Program-made: the position numbers and the translations under genes | In this document: piece by piece, positions 9,508 to 21,485 of the stretch | Layout of the letters: every line of letters begins with the position of its first letter | Position numbering within the stretch: position 1 is the stretch's first letter | Source of the DNA: Massilia forsythiae | GTDB lineage: Bacteria > Pseudomonadota > Gammaproteobacteria > Burkholderiales > Burkholderiaceae_D | DNA length: 64,000 nt | Reading direction: 5' to 3' | NCBI RefSeq assembly: GCF_012849555.1 | Contig: NZ_CP051685.1 | Span: 1,426,001-1,490,000 of the forward strand | Notes under the pieces: generated by a model | Database searches by the model: none | Seen by the model: the letters and a program-made list of their open reading frames with translations, nothing else | What the model was told of the DNA's origin: nothing

Positions 9508-9837
9508 TCAATCCAGTTTGACCGGCGCCCCGCCCTGCTCGGTCGCGTACTGGGACAGCGAGGCGAACAGCTCGCTGTCGTCGCGCGTGTTGCGCCATTC
9601 GTCGCCGACGCGCTTGTAGTGGAACCCGCCGGAGCGCGCCGCGATCCACATTTCCTGCAGCGGCGCCTGGCTGTTGACGATGATTTTCGAACCGTTGTCG
9701 ACGAATTCGATCTCCAGCACATTCCCGCTGCGCTTGCATTCGACGTCGACCACATCCTGCTCGAACAGGCGGTCGAAGGCGCTTTCGATACGGTCCAGGG
9801 TGGACTCGGCCAGGTCCAAAAATTCGCTTTCGGTCAT
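9508..9837 (-). CDS. cyaY: Frataxin-like iron-sulfur assembly protein CyaY
   Basis: A 109-aa protein of the bacterial frataxin family, a modulator of iron supply to the cysteine desulfurase/scaffold. The N-terminal helix is acidic (MTESEFLDLAESTLDRIESAFDR), matching the iron-binding acidic ridge. The sheet carries the conserved PLQEMWIAARSGGFHY signature (about residues 59-74). The ATG at 9837 has GGAG 6 bases upstream; a TTG 12 bases further up is less likely. Divergent from the lptM-lysA pair. Confidence 0.95.
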   Translation of the reverse strand: MTESEFLDLAESTLDRIESAFDRLFEQDVVDVECKRSGNVLEIEFVDNGSKIIVNSQAPLQEMWIAARSGGFHYKRVGDEWRNTRDDSELFASLSQYATEQGGAPVKLD

Positions 9838-9878
9838 GCTACACTCCAAGGTCTGCTAATCAAACCGTGATTCTAATC

Positions 9879-10178
9879 GTGAAGTCCCCATTTGCGCTTC
9901 CTTCCGCCCTGGCGACGCTGATGCTGCTGTCCGCCTGCGGCCAGACCGGACCGCTGACTATGCCGAAGCCGCCGCACCGCGGCGCCGCGGCAGCGCCGGT
10001 ACAGCCGGCATCGGGCACGGCGACCGCCGCGCCGGCCGACGCCAATACCGCGACGGCGCCGATCGGCACCACGGTCACGCCGCCCGCGCCCGGCGCCGGC
10101 GTGGTCGGGCCGTCCGCCGGTTCAAGTTCCAACAACACGCAAGCCACCACCCCGCCGCCCGCTTCCCAACAACAGTAA
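9879..10178 (+). CDS. lptM: Small lipoprotein of the LptM (YifL) type
   Basis: About 99 aa from the GTG at 9879; an alternative GTG at 9867 would add four residues, and neither has a good ribosome-binding site. The signal peptide ends LLSA|CGQTGPL. The CGQxGPL sequence after the lipidated Cys is the hallmark of the LptM/YifL family, which helps mature the LptD LPS translocon. The remaining sequence is a low-complexity Ala/Pro/Thr tail. Its location just upstream of lysA is the usual one for this family. Confidence 0.8.
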   Translation: MKSPFALPSALATLMLLSACGQTGPLTMPKPPHRGAAAAPVQPASGTATAAPADANTATAPIGTTVTPPAPGAGVVGPSAGSSSNNTQATTPPPASQQQ

Positions 10179-10204
10179 TCAACAACAATCACCCTGCCGC
10201 ATCC

Positions 10205-11479
<1,275 letters not shown>

Positions 11480-11485
11480 GGTTGA

Positions 11486-11503
11486 ACGGGGCCTGGGCCC
11501 CGT
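11486..11503 (+). terminator. Hairpin downstream of lysA
   Basis: A perfect 7-bp stem ACGGGGC/GCCCCGT with loop CTGG begins 7 bp after the lysA stop. There is no T-run, so this is either a weak terminator or an mRNA 3' end stabiliser. Confidence 0.4.
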
Positions 11504-11546
11504 CCGGGTCGCGCTGCGCTAGCCGTTGGCTTCCAGCCTGTTCGCT

Positions 11547-11732
11547 TTACTCCCGCCCGCGCGAACGATCCTCCGGCCAGGCCTGCGACGCGCACGCCGC
11601 CGCCTGCTCGTTCCAGCGCCCATCCAGGCGCAGGCAGCGCTCGGCGGTCGGCGCATACCTGCCGCGCGAACCCGTCAGCACCAGCACGAGGACCAGTACC
11701 ACCAGCAGGATGATCGCTCCGGGCAATTTCAT
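11547..11732 (-). CDS. Small single-pass membrane protein with a Cys-pair motif
   Basis: 61 aa from the ATG at 11732, starting only 4 bp after the msrQ stop. One strong transmembrane helix (about residues 5-20, IILLVVLVLVLVL) precedes a short soluble tail with CLRLDGRWNEQAAAC. That CLxxxGRWN...C pattern occurs in many small proteobacterial envelope proteins. If the tail is periplasmic, the two Cys could form a disulfide. Function is unknown; close coupling to msrPQ suggests a periplasmic redox context (inference). Confidence 0.6.
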   Translation of the reverse strand: MKLPGAIILLVVLVLVLVLTGSRGRYAPTAERCLRLDGRWNEQAAACASQAWPEDRSRGRE

Positions 11733-11736
11733 CACG

Positions 11737-12372
11737 TTAAGATCTCACCGAGCCGGCAGCGGCCGTCGTGCGCGCGCGACTCCAGCTCCAATATACGCGC
11801 AAGGCGAGCAGCACGGCCACCACGCTGCCCCACACGATCGGTTGTTCGAAGTTGTGTTTGCCGGCCTTCATCCACCAGTAATGCAGGATCGCCAGCGGGG
11901 CGATGAGATAGATCAGCTTGTGCAATTGCGCCCAGCGCCGCCCGAGCTTGCGGATCATGGCCTGCGTGCTGGTGGCCGCCAGCGGGACCAGCAGCACGAA
12001 GGCGATGAAGCCGACCGTGATGAAGGGCCGCTTGAGCACGTCGCGCCACATGGCGGCGACGTCGAAGCCATGGTCGAACCAGAGGAAGGCCAGGAAGTGG
12101 ATGAAGGCATAGAAAAAGGCGAACAGCCCGACCATGCGGCGCAGCCGGATCACCCAGTTCCAGCCGGTAAAGCGGCGTAGCGGCGTGACCGCCAGCGTGG
12201 CGCACAGGATATACAGCGCCCAGTCGCCGCTGCCGTGGGTGATGAATTCGACCGGATCGACCGGCACCCCCATGGCGACCAGATAAGCGATGCGCAGGAA
12301 CGGCAGCAGCGCCAGCACGAACACCACGGCCTTGACGGCCGTGAGCTGTTTCGGGGAAGGATTGATCGCCAT
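11737..12372 (-). CDS. msrQ: Heme-binding membrane subunit MsrQ of periplasmic methionine sulfoxide reductase
   Basis: A 211-aa ferric-reductase-like membrane protein (former YedZ) that passes quinone electrons to MsrP. About six hydrophobic segments. Candidate heme-ligand His residues lie in the membrane segments (FFYAFIHFLAFLWFDHG, LHKLIYLIAPLAILHYWW). It starts 13 bp after the msrP stop on the same strand, so the two form an operon. Confidence 0.94.
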   Translation of the reverse strand: MAINPSPKQLTAVKAVVFVLALLPFLRIAYLVAMGVPVDPVEFITHGSGDWALYILCATLAVTPLRRFTGWNWVIRLRRMVGLFAFFYAFIHFLAFLWFDHGFDVAAMWRDVLKRPFITVGFIAFVLLVPLAATSTQAMIRKLGRRWAQLHKLIYLIAPLAILHYWWMKAGKHNFEQPIVWGSVVAVLLALRVYWSWSRARTTAAAGSVRS

Positions 12373-12385
12373 GCGCGGGCTGCCT

Positions 12386-13366
<981 letters not shown>

Positions 13367-13508
13367 GACGGCTCCGGCTGGACAACAATGACGCATTTCG
13401 CGCCTGACATGTCCAACCTTACACTATCTGCTGCGAATCAGCCGGACAGCCAGATTTTCCCGTGTTCATGGGCGCGCGTCGGTGGGCGAGTTCACGCAAG
13501 CGCTTCTT

Positions 13509-13536
13509 AGAACCTATCCCAGCAGGGATAGGTTCT
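13509..13536 (-). terminator. Hairpin at the end of ccsB
   Basis: A perfect 12-bp inverted repeat (AGAACCTATCCC / GGGATAGGTTCT, loop of 4) begins at the ccsB stop codon. There is no long T-run on the minus strand. It probably ends or stabilises the ccsB transcript before the msrP promoter region (13367-13508). Confidence 0.5.
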
Positions 13537-14723
13537 TATAGCTTGCCGTACGAGTGCAGTCCGGACAGGAACATGTTCACGCCGAGGAAGGCGAAGGTCG
13601 TCACCAGCAGGCCGCCCAGCGCCCACCAGGCCGCCACGCGTCCGCGCAGGCCGGACATCAGGCGCATGTGCAGCCAGGCCGCGTAGTTGAGCCAGACGAT
13701 CAGCGCCCAGGTTTCCTTCGGGTCCCACGACCAGTAGCCGCCCCAGGCTTCCGCCGCCCACAGCGCGCCCAGGATGGTGGCGACGGTGAAGAAGGCGAAG
13801 CCGACCGAGATCGCCTTGTACATCACGTCGTCCAGCACTTCCAACGGCGGCAGGCGGTCGGCCAGGATGCCGTGCGACTTCAGCAGGTAGGCCGAGCCGA
13901 CCATGGCGGCCAGCGCGAAGGTGCCGTAGCCGATGAAGTTGGCCGGCACGTGGATCTTCATCCACCAGCTCTGCAGGGCCGGCACCAGCGGCTGGATCTC
14001 GGCGGCGTCGCGCGCCACCGTGTACCACAGCAGGAAGCCGACCGCGGCCGAGATCACCAGCAGCACGAAGGGGCCGAGCTGGCGGGTGGCGTAGCGCTGC
14101 TCGTAATACAGGTAGAACAGCGCGGTGATCATGGCGAACAGGATGAACACTTCGTACAGGTTCGACACCGGGATGTGCCCGACATCCGGCCCGACCAGGT
14201 AGGACTCGTACCAGCGCACCATCATGCCCGTAAAACCCAGCACCACCGCGGTCCAGCACAGCTTGGAGCCGACGCTGGCGCCGAACGGCGAACGCGCCAG
14301 CAACCCACCCCAATAGAACACGGTCGAAAACACGAACATGGTGCTCATCCACAGGATCGCCGACTGGCTCGACAGCATGTATTTCAAGAAAAATTTCTGG
14401 TTGGCCGCTTCCAGCGAACCGCCGTACAGCGAGACCGACCACAGCGCCAGCACGGCGATCAGGGGCATCAGCCAGCGCACTGGCTTCCAGTGCCAGCCGA
14501 GCAGCGCGAAGGTGGGTGCGGCCAGCACCAGGATCGCCTGTTCGTAGGCATCCATGTAGGCGCCGTAGCGCTGCAGCGCGAACAGCGCCGCCGCCAGCAG
14601 GCCGGCGCCGAACAGCCAGTCGACGACGTTCAAGCGCTTGAAGAAGCCCGGCGGGCGGGCGTAGATGTCGGTGCCGGCATTCTTGCCGAGCGGGGGATGT
14701 TGCGATGCCTGCGGCATGTCCAT
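13536..14723 (-). CDS. ccsB: System II cytochrome c biogenesis protein CcsB/CcsA (ResC)
   Basis: 395 aa, polytopic. It works with ResB to move heme across the membrane and attach it to apocytochromes c. The WWD heme-handling motif is visible near the C-terminus (WAAEAWGGYWSWDPKETWALIVW), with conserved His in KIHVPANFIGYG and in LNYAAWLHMRL. A GGAG lies 6 bases before the ATG at 14723. Directly downstream of resB, so the pair forms a complete System II module. Confidence 0.95.
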   Translation of the reverse strand: MDMPQASQHPPLGKNAGTDIYARPPGFFKRLNVVDWLFGAGLLAAALFALQRYGAYMDAYEQAILVLAAPTFALLGWHWKPVRWLMPLIAVLALWSVSLYGGSLEAANQKFFLKYMLSSQSAILWMSTMFVFSTVFYWGGLLARSPFGASVGSKLCWTAVVLGFTGMMVRWYESYLVGPDVGHIPVSNLYEVFILFAMITALFYLYYEQRYATRQLGPFVLLVISAAVGFLLWYTVARDAAEIQPLVPALQSWWMKIHVPANFIGYGTFALAAMVGSAYLLKSHGILADRLPPLEVLDDVMYKAISVGFAFFTVATILGALWAAEAWGGYWSWDPKETWALIVWLNYAAWLHMRLMSGLRGRVAAWWALGGLLVTTFAFLGVNMFLSGLHSYGKL

Positions 14724-14796
14724 GATGTTCTCCAGCCGGCGCCGGGCGCCGATCGATCGATGCTGTTGGGGCTGCTACCCTATTTGACGACGCAAC

Positions 14797-16974
14797 TCAC
14801 TCCTGGCGAGCCGACTGCGGCAATACCGTCTTCAATTCCTCGAACTCGCGTTCGAAATCCAGCGTCTTGCGCTGCGTGCTCATCGCCATCAGCGCCTGCG
14901 CCCCGTTACCGGCGCCGTCGGCGCCTGCCGGCTTGACCCAGACCCAGACGCGGCGCTCGCGCACGTAGAACATGGCAAAGATGCCCAGCACCAGCAGCAG
15001 GCAGCCGAGATACACCACTTTCTTGCCCGGCGAGCGCGTCACCTGCAGCACCGAGGCTTTGACCTCGGTGAATTCGTCGAGCGCCAGGTACACCGGCGCG
15101 TCGTAGAAAAAGCTGTCCGACAGCGCGTTGGTGGCCAGCTGCAGGAAACGGCCGTGCGCTTCGGTCGCCTGCACCGGCGCCTCGCCGGCGCGCGCGCGCG
15201 CCGCCTGCCACAGCTCCCACAGGGTGCCGTTCAACATCTTCATGAATACCGCCGCCGCCTTTTCCTGTTCGGCCGCCGGGATGCGCTCCAGGAACTTCGA
15301 CGCCGCCAGGTAGCCGCCATTCACCGGGTTGCCGCCGGCCGCATTGATGCCTGGCGCCTGCATGCCGTCGCCGGCGAAGATCGCCAGCGTCTTGGCAGCC
15401 GATTCGCGCAATTGCCCGGCCAATACCGCATTCTCCTCGCCCGCGCCGGGCGGCAGCGCACGCGCGGCATAGCGGCGCGCCGCTTCCTCGCGCAGAACTG
15501 GGTCGGCCAGCGCGGCGCGCAGGCGCATCCATTCGCGCACGCCGTGGTTGTCGTCGGCCGGAATGCGCAGGAAGCTGAACGGCGCCGCCGGATCGCTGCG
15601 CACGCCGGCCAGGTAGACCTGCGCGCCTTCCAGCGTCACCGGCTGCATGTAGTTCAGGAATTCGCGCGCCTGGCCGGTCTTGTCGCGCAGCTTGTATTGC
15701 ACGCTGGGGCCGACATTCTTGAGGTCCTTGTTGTCGGCGTTCTTGGCGGCCGATCCGGAATGTTTTGATAACGTGCGCGCGAACTGCTCCTCGAAGGAAG
15801 CGTCCTTGCTCACCGCGCGCGCATCGTTGCCGCCGTTCGTTCCCGTGTTTTCCACGTTGAACGGCCGGAAACCCGACCATTCGATCGCATACTGTTCGCC
15901 ACCCTTGTCATTCCCGCTATGCAGCGCGGTGGTGTTGCCGACCTCGCCCTCGATGGCGAACGATCCGCCGGCCTTGCCCTGCATCGGATAGCCGGTCAGT
16001 TTCAGCTTGCTGCCGCCATCCTCGAAGCTGGACTGGTACACCGCCACGCCGCGGTAGATCAGCGGCTGGTTGACCTTGATCGTCGCCGGAAAGCTTTTAC
16101 CGGTTTCGTGGTCGCGCACCACGACTTCGCTGGCGAACAGCTTGGGCATGCCGGTCGAATAGAAATCGATGACGAACTTGTTCAGGTGGATCGTGAACGG
16201 CAGTTCCTGCACCAGCACGCCATTGCCCTGCGGGATCATGGCGGTGTTGCTGCTCTGCCCTTCCGGGATCATGGTGTTGCCGCGGAAGGTCGGATTGCCC
16301 AGCCCGAGGCGGTGTTGCGCGGGAATCCGGGCGATGATGCCGCTGCCCATGAAGGGCGTCTTGCCCAGGAACCACTCCTGGAACTGGATCGGCAAGCCCG
16401 AATCCAGCAGGCCGCCCAGCAGGATCACGATGATGGCGCTGTGCGCGAAGATATAGCCGAACTTGTTGCCGGCCCCCTTCCTGGCGGCCACCAGGATGCC
16501 GCCGGCCTTGTCGACCAGTTTGACCTTGTAGCCGGCATTCGCGAGGCGCTGCGCGCTCTGCTGCGCCAGCGGCAGCGGCAGCAGCGGCGCGGTCCACGCC
16601 GCCTTGTGGTGGAAATTGCGCAGCGACTCCTCGCGCACGCTTTCGCGCCAGCTGCGCATGTCGCGCAGCATGCGCGGCGCGTTGCGCGCGATGCACAGGC
16701 TGGTGGAAACGATCAGGAAGGCCAGGATCAGCAGGAACCACCAGGCCGAGTACACCGCGTACAGGCCGAGCTTGTCGAACACGGCGAACCAGAACGGGCC
16801 GAACTGGTTGACGTAGTTCGGCATCGGCTGGTTCTGCTGCATGACGGTGCCGATGATGGCGGCGATGGCGATGATGACCAGCAGGCTGATCGCAAAGCGC
16901 ATCGACGATACCAGTTCGACCGCCTCGGCCAGGCCGCGGCGCCGCGTCTTGATTTCCATTCCGGTGGTACTCAT
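14797..16974 (-). CDS. resB: System II cytochrome c biogenesis protein ResB (Ccs1)
   Basis: 725 aa. Three N-terminal transmembrane helices (about residues 28-48, 75-95 and 170-190), a long periplasmic domain, and a C-terminal helix (KKVVYLGCLLLVLGIFAMFY) followed by a short cytoplasmic tail. Partner of CcsB; holds apocytochrome and heme for ligation. It is longer than Gram-positive ResB because of the extended periplasmic region, which is usual in betaproteobacteria. Followed by ccsB after a gap of about 70 bp. A second Met five residues in is an alternative start. Confidence 0.95.
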   Translation of the reverse strand: MSTTGMEIKTRRRGLAEAVELVSSMRFAISLLVIIAIAAIIGTVMQQNQPMPNYVNQFGPFWFAVFDKLGLYAVYSAWWFLLILAFLIVSTSLCIARNAPRMLRDMRSWRESVREESLRNFHHKAAWTAPLLPLPLAQQSAQRLANAGYKVKLVDKAGGILVAARKGAGNKFGYIFAHSAIIVILLGGLLDSGLPIQFQEWFLGKTPFMGSGIIARIPAQHRLGLGNPTFRGNTMIPEGQSSNTAMIPQGNGVLVQELPFTIHLNKFVIDFYSTGMPKLFASEVVVRDHETGKSFPATIKVNQPLIYRGVAVYQSSFEDGGSKLKLTGYPMQGKAGGSFAIEGEVGNTTALHSGNDKGGEQYAIEWSGFRPFNVENTGTNGGNDARAVSKDASFEEQFARTLSKHSGSAAKNADNKDLKNVGPSVQYKLRDKTGQAREFLNYMQPVTLEGAQVYLAGVRSDPAAPFSFLRIPADDNHGVREWMRLRAALADPVLREEAARRYAARALPPGAGEENAVLAGQLRESAAKTLAIFAGDGMQAPGINAAGGNPVNGGYLAASKFLERIPAAEQEKAAAVFMKMLNGTLWELWQAARARAGEAPVQATEAHGRFLQLATNALSDSFFYDAPVYLALDEFTEVKASVLQVTRSPGKKVVYLGCLLLVLGIFAMFYVRERRVWVWVKPAGADGAGNGAQALMAMSTQRKTLDFEREFEELKTVLPQSARQE

Positions 16975-17031
16975 CGATTCATCTTCTCATGCGCGGCGCG
17001 GATTGCTCGGGACAACGAGCGAGCATACAAC

Positions 17032-17062
17032 AAAAAGGGCAGCCTGCTGACGCGGCCGCCCT
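17032..17062 (-). terminator. Rho-independent terminator of the cytochrome c4 gene
   Basis: On the minus strand AGGGCGGC and GCTGCCCT form an 8-bp stem (one G-T pair) with an 11-nt loop, followed directly by TTTTTGTTG. It lies 50 bp after the cytochrome stop and before resB. Confidence 0.75.
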
Positions 17063-17112
17063 CTCCTATCGGTGTCATTGTAGACGGTTTTTGCGGCGGC
17101 CGCGCCGTGCGC

Positions 17113-17814
17113 CTATTTCAAGCCGGCGATGTAGTCGGAGACAGCCTTCATTTCATCGTCCGACATGCGCTTGGCCAGCGCGCCCATTTGCACGCTGTTG
17201 CTGCGCGTGCCTGCCTTGAAGGCCTGCAGCTGGGCCACGGTGTAATCCTGGTGCTGGCCGGCCAGGCGCGGGTACTGGGCCGGAATGCCGGCGCCGGTGG
17301 CGCCATGGCAGCCGGCGCAGGCGGCCACGCCGCGCTCGGCGATGCCGCCGCGGTAGATCTTGCGGCCGAGCTCCACGGTCTCCTTGTTGCGCGCCGCGCC
17401 CTGCTTCGGTTGCTGGGTGGCGAGCCAGGCGGCGATGTCGCGCTTCTCGGTGTCCGACAGCATCTTGGCGTACAGCGTCATCACCGGCTGGTTGCGGTTC
17501 GGCGTGGTGAAATCGACCAGCTGCTTGTGGAGATAAGTGTCGGCCTGGCCGGCCAGCCTGGGATTGGCGACGATGGTCGAATTGCCGCCGGCGCCATGGC
17601 AGGACACGCAGGCCGGCAAGCCGCGCGCATTGTCGCCGCCGTCGTACAGGGTGCCGCCCTTGGCCGGGTCCGCCTTGGCCGCCGTGGTCGCGCCGTGGAC
17701 CGCATCGGCGGCGCTGGCGGCGGCGCCGGACAGGGCCGCGCCGGCGACGAGCAGGCACGATGCGAGGGATTGTACGATCGCCGCACGCGCGGCCGGTAGG
17801 AACACACGATTCAT
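17113..17814 (-). CDS. Diheme cytochrome c4-type periplasmic electron carrier
   Basis: 233 aa with a signal peptide (cleavage near ASA|ADA, residue 36). Two tandem cytochrome c domains carry heme sites CVSCH (about residues 69-73) and CAGCH (about 166-170); distal Met ligands are offered by MTLYAKM and MGALAKRM. Cytochrome c4 passes electrons to terminal oxidases. It sits upstream of the resB-ccsB maturation genes, which would load its hemes, and is divergent from engB. A terminator separates it from resB. Confidence 0.93.
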   Translation of the reverse strand: MNRVFLPAARAAIVQSLASCLLVAGAALSGAAASAADAVHGATTAAKADPAKGGTLYDGGDNARGLPACVSCHGAGGNSTIVANPRLAGQADTYLHKQLVDFTTPNRNQPVMTLYAKMLSDTEKRDIAAWLATQQPKQGAARNKETVELGRKIYRGGIAERGVAACAGCHGATGAGIPAQYPRLAGQHQDYTVAQLQAFKAGTRSNSVQMGALAKRMSDDEMKAVSDYIAGLK

Positions 17815-17977
17815 TCAAGCACCCTGAAAAAGTCAAAGGAATCTTGCAGTTACAGTGCAGCGACCATGTTCGACTCCCCGGCGGACGGCGTGCATGCCGC
17901 AGCATGGGATGACCCGGTATTGTACAATGGCTTTCTTTCCGGATTGCTTTTTCCGTTGTCTTTTTCGCCTCTTCCCC

Positions 17978-19959
<1,982 letters not shown>

Positions 19960-19977
19960 TTGCTGGTCATCTGCAAA

Positions 19978-20008
19978 CAAAAAACCACGCTGCGGCGTGG
20001 TTTTTTGT
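19978..20008 (+). terminator. Rho-independent terminator of hemB
   Basis: An AAAACCACGC stem pairs with GCGTGGTTTT across a TGCG loop, with a T-run on the plus strand and an A-run on the other side. It starts about 20 bp after the hemB stop and could also work in the reverse direction. Confidence 0.9.
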
Positions 20009-20066
20009 TTGTGTCACTTCGATATCATGGAAGGGCGATGCCTGCTCTTCCTATGTTGCTGCTCAG

Positions 20067-20095
20067 CATGGGTCCCCGTCTGCGCGGGGACGACG
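20067..20095 (+). repeat. REP-like palindrome, pair A left
   Basis: GGTCCCCG..TGCGCGGGGAC followed by GACG. It is the inverted partner of 20136-20162 and belongs to the same family as the elements at 32593, 32646, 58473 and 58544. Confidence 0.75.
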
Positions 20096-20135
20096 TGCCG
20101 AGTGCACAGGCCGGACATCACTAGCGGTTACCCAT

Positions 20136-20162
20136 CGTCGTCCCCGCGAAGGCGGGGACCCA
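20136..20162 (-). repeat. REP-like palindrome, pair A right
   Basis: CGTCGTCCCCGCG.AGGCGGGGACCC, close to the reverse complement of 20067-20095, 40 bp away. Together they form a REP pair in the 275-bp gap between hemB and the Pro-rich membrane protein. Confidence 0.75.
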
Positions 20163-20234
20163 AGCCGACGGAACAAGAAGCGCAACAGCGTCCTGCGCTG
20201 ACGCGCTGATCGACATCAGCAACGCCAACCACAC

Positions 20235-21167
20235 TCAAGAACGCGGCGGCCTGTACTCCGGGAACATTTCCTTGAACAGGAACGCGGTCAATTCCTGCGT
20301 ATCCTGCGGCCGCGCACTGAGCGTCACCACGCGGTTGAGGCGGTGCGAATCCCACTCGAAATCGCCGTTCTTTTCCTTGCGGATCAGCTCGATCATCTTC
20401 TTGACGATCGCGGTCTCGATGTCCGGATCGCTGCCGCGCTCGACCGTCACGGCGGTCAGCCAGCGGCGCTTGAAGTTCGGGTTCCAGCCGCGGAATTTCA
20501 GGTCCGCCGAGCTGAACGATTTATTCGTGACGCTGAACACGCCGCCGGTCTCGTTCGGGTCCTGGCCGCCGCGGCCGTTGATGGCGGCGATATTCGCCAG
20601 CGCGTTGCGGGTGCCGCGCGCGGCTTCGCTTTCCTCGGCCGGCTGGTCGGACTGCGCTCCGGCCCCGCGCGCGCGCCGGCGCGCGTCGATGTAGGCCTGC
20701 ATGTCGACCGCCTGCGGTGCTTCCTCCTTCGGCTGCGGGGTCGGCTTGGGCGCCACCTCGGCCGGCTTTTCCTGCGGCAGCGTGATGGTGTTCGGCAAGC
20801 GCTGCACCTGCGTCACCCTGGGCGGCGCCGACTTGGTCGGCGTCGGCTTCGACTGCCTGGCGGGCGTGCGCTCCGCCTTGGGCGTCGGCGTCGGCTTGGG
20901 GGTGGGCTTCACCTGCTGTTCCGGCGGCAACCAGACGATCGCCGCTTCTTCCCGGCCCGCCTTGGCCGGCGCGCTGGTATGGGAGTTCGGCTGGTACAGC
21001 CAGACCGCCACCAGCAGCACGTGCAGCAGGATGGTGAGGGCCAGGCCGGTACGGTTCGGCCCCTGGCGGCCATATGGGGTGACGACATTCCGTCCAGGCA
21101 GCGGCTGGCCGCAATGCGCACAGACATCGCTGTCTACCTCCAGGGGGATGTGGGAATGGTCACGCAA
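20235..21167 (-). CDS. Pro-rich single-pass membrane protein (TonB-like layout) with N-terminal CxxC
   Basis: The frame is clear but the start is not: I use TTG at 21167 (310 aa). GTG at 21197 and longer starts up to 21392 are possible, but the sequence there is AT-richer and looks intergenic. Order: a CAHCGQPL Cys pair on the cytoplasmic side, one transmembrane helix (LALTILLHVLLVAVWLY), a Pro/Lys-rich TonB-like spacer (PTPKPTPTPK), an Arg-rich helix (YIDARRRARG), and a ~90-residue conserved-looking C-terminal domain (WNPNFKRRWL...FLFKEMFPEY). No TonB C-terminal YP motif is seen. Function unknown; periplasm-spanning topology is inferred. Confidence 0.75.
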   Translation of the reverse strand: MRDHSHIPLEVDSDVCAHCGQPLPGRNVVTPYGRQGPNRTGLALTILLHVLLVAVWLYQPNSHTSAPAKAGREEAAIVWLPPEQQVKPTPKPTPTPKAERTPARQSKPTPTKSAPPRVTQVQRLPNTITLPQEKPAEVAPKPTPQPKEEAPQAVDMQAYIDARRRARGAGAQSDQPAEESEAARGTRNALANIAAINGRGGQDPNETGGVFSVTNKSFSSADLKFRGWNPNFKRRWLTAVTVERGSDPDIETAIVKKMIELIRKEKNGDFEWDSHRLNRVVTLSARPQDTQELTAFLFKEMFPEYRPPRS

Positions 21168-21485
21168 GATGGTTGTACGGCTTTCCAGGGGCGGCACCGG
21201 ATTGCATCCGCTGCCGCGGTATATAAGGGTTGGGTTCGTCCGTGCACGTATATTGGACAGTCGCCGACAGCTTACCCTCTGACGAAATTGATGGTTGTTA
21301 CAGTGTGTATCAAAGATTGCGCAGAGAGACGGTCGCTGCAACGAAAGCGTGCAACGTCCGTACAGGATACCTTGTTGTGGCGGAGCCTGCATGACGGCGG
21401 CCCGATTTGCCCATCGTTGCGCACGTATGCGCCACGAACGGCCCGCCCCAGCGCCGGGCGGACCGCTTCACACGGGTCCGGCGTT
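21168..21485. other. 318-bp intergenic region downstream of the RND gene
   Basis: No convincing gene. It contains a TTATATA-type AT-rich box near 21221-21227 that may serve the Pro-rich protein gene, and a CGGACC/GGTCCG hairpin (21459-21480) just after the RND stop that may be part of a terminator. It is AT-richer between about 21230 and 21360. Confidence 0.4.

Noticed and set aside
20235-21392. Longer form of the Pro-rich membrane protein starting at 21392
   Set aside because: The extra 75 residues are Cys/Arg/Thr-rich with no hydrophobic or conserved pattern, and the DNA there is AT-richer with promoter-like boxes.
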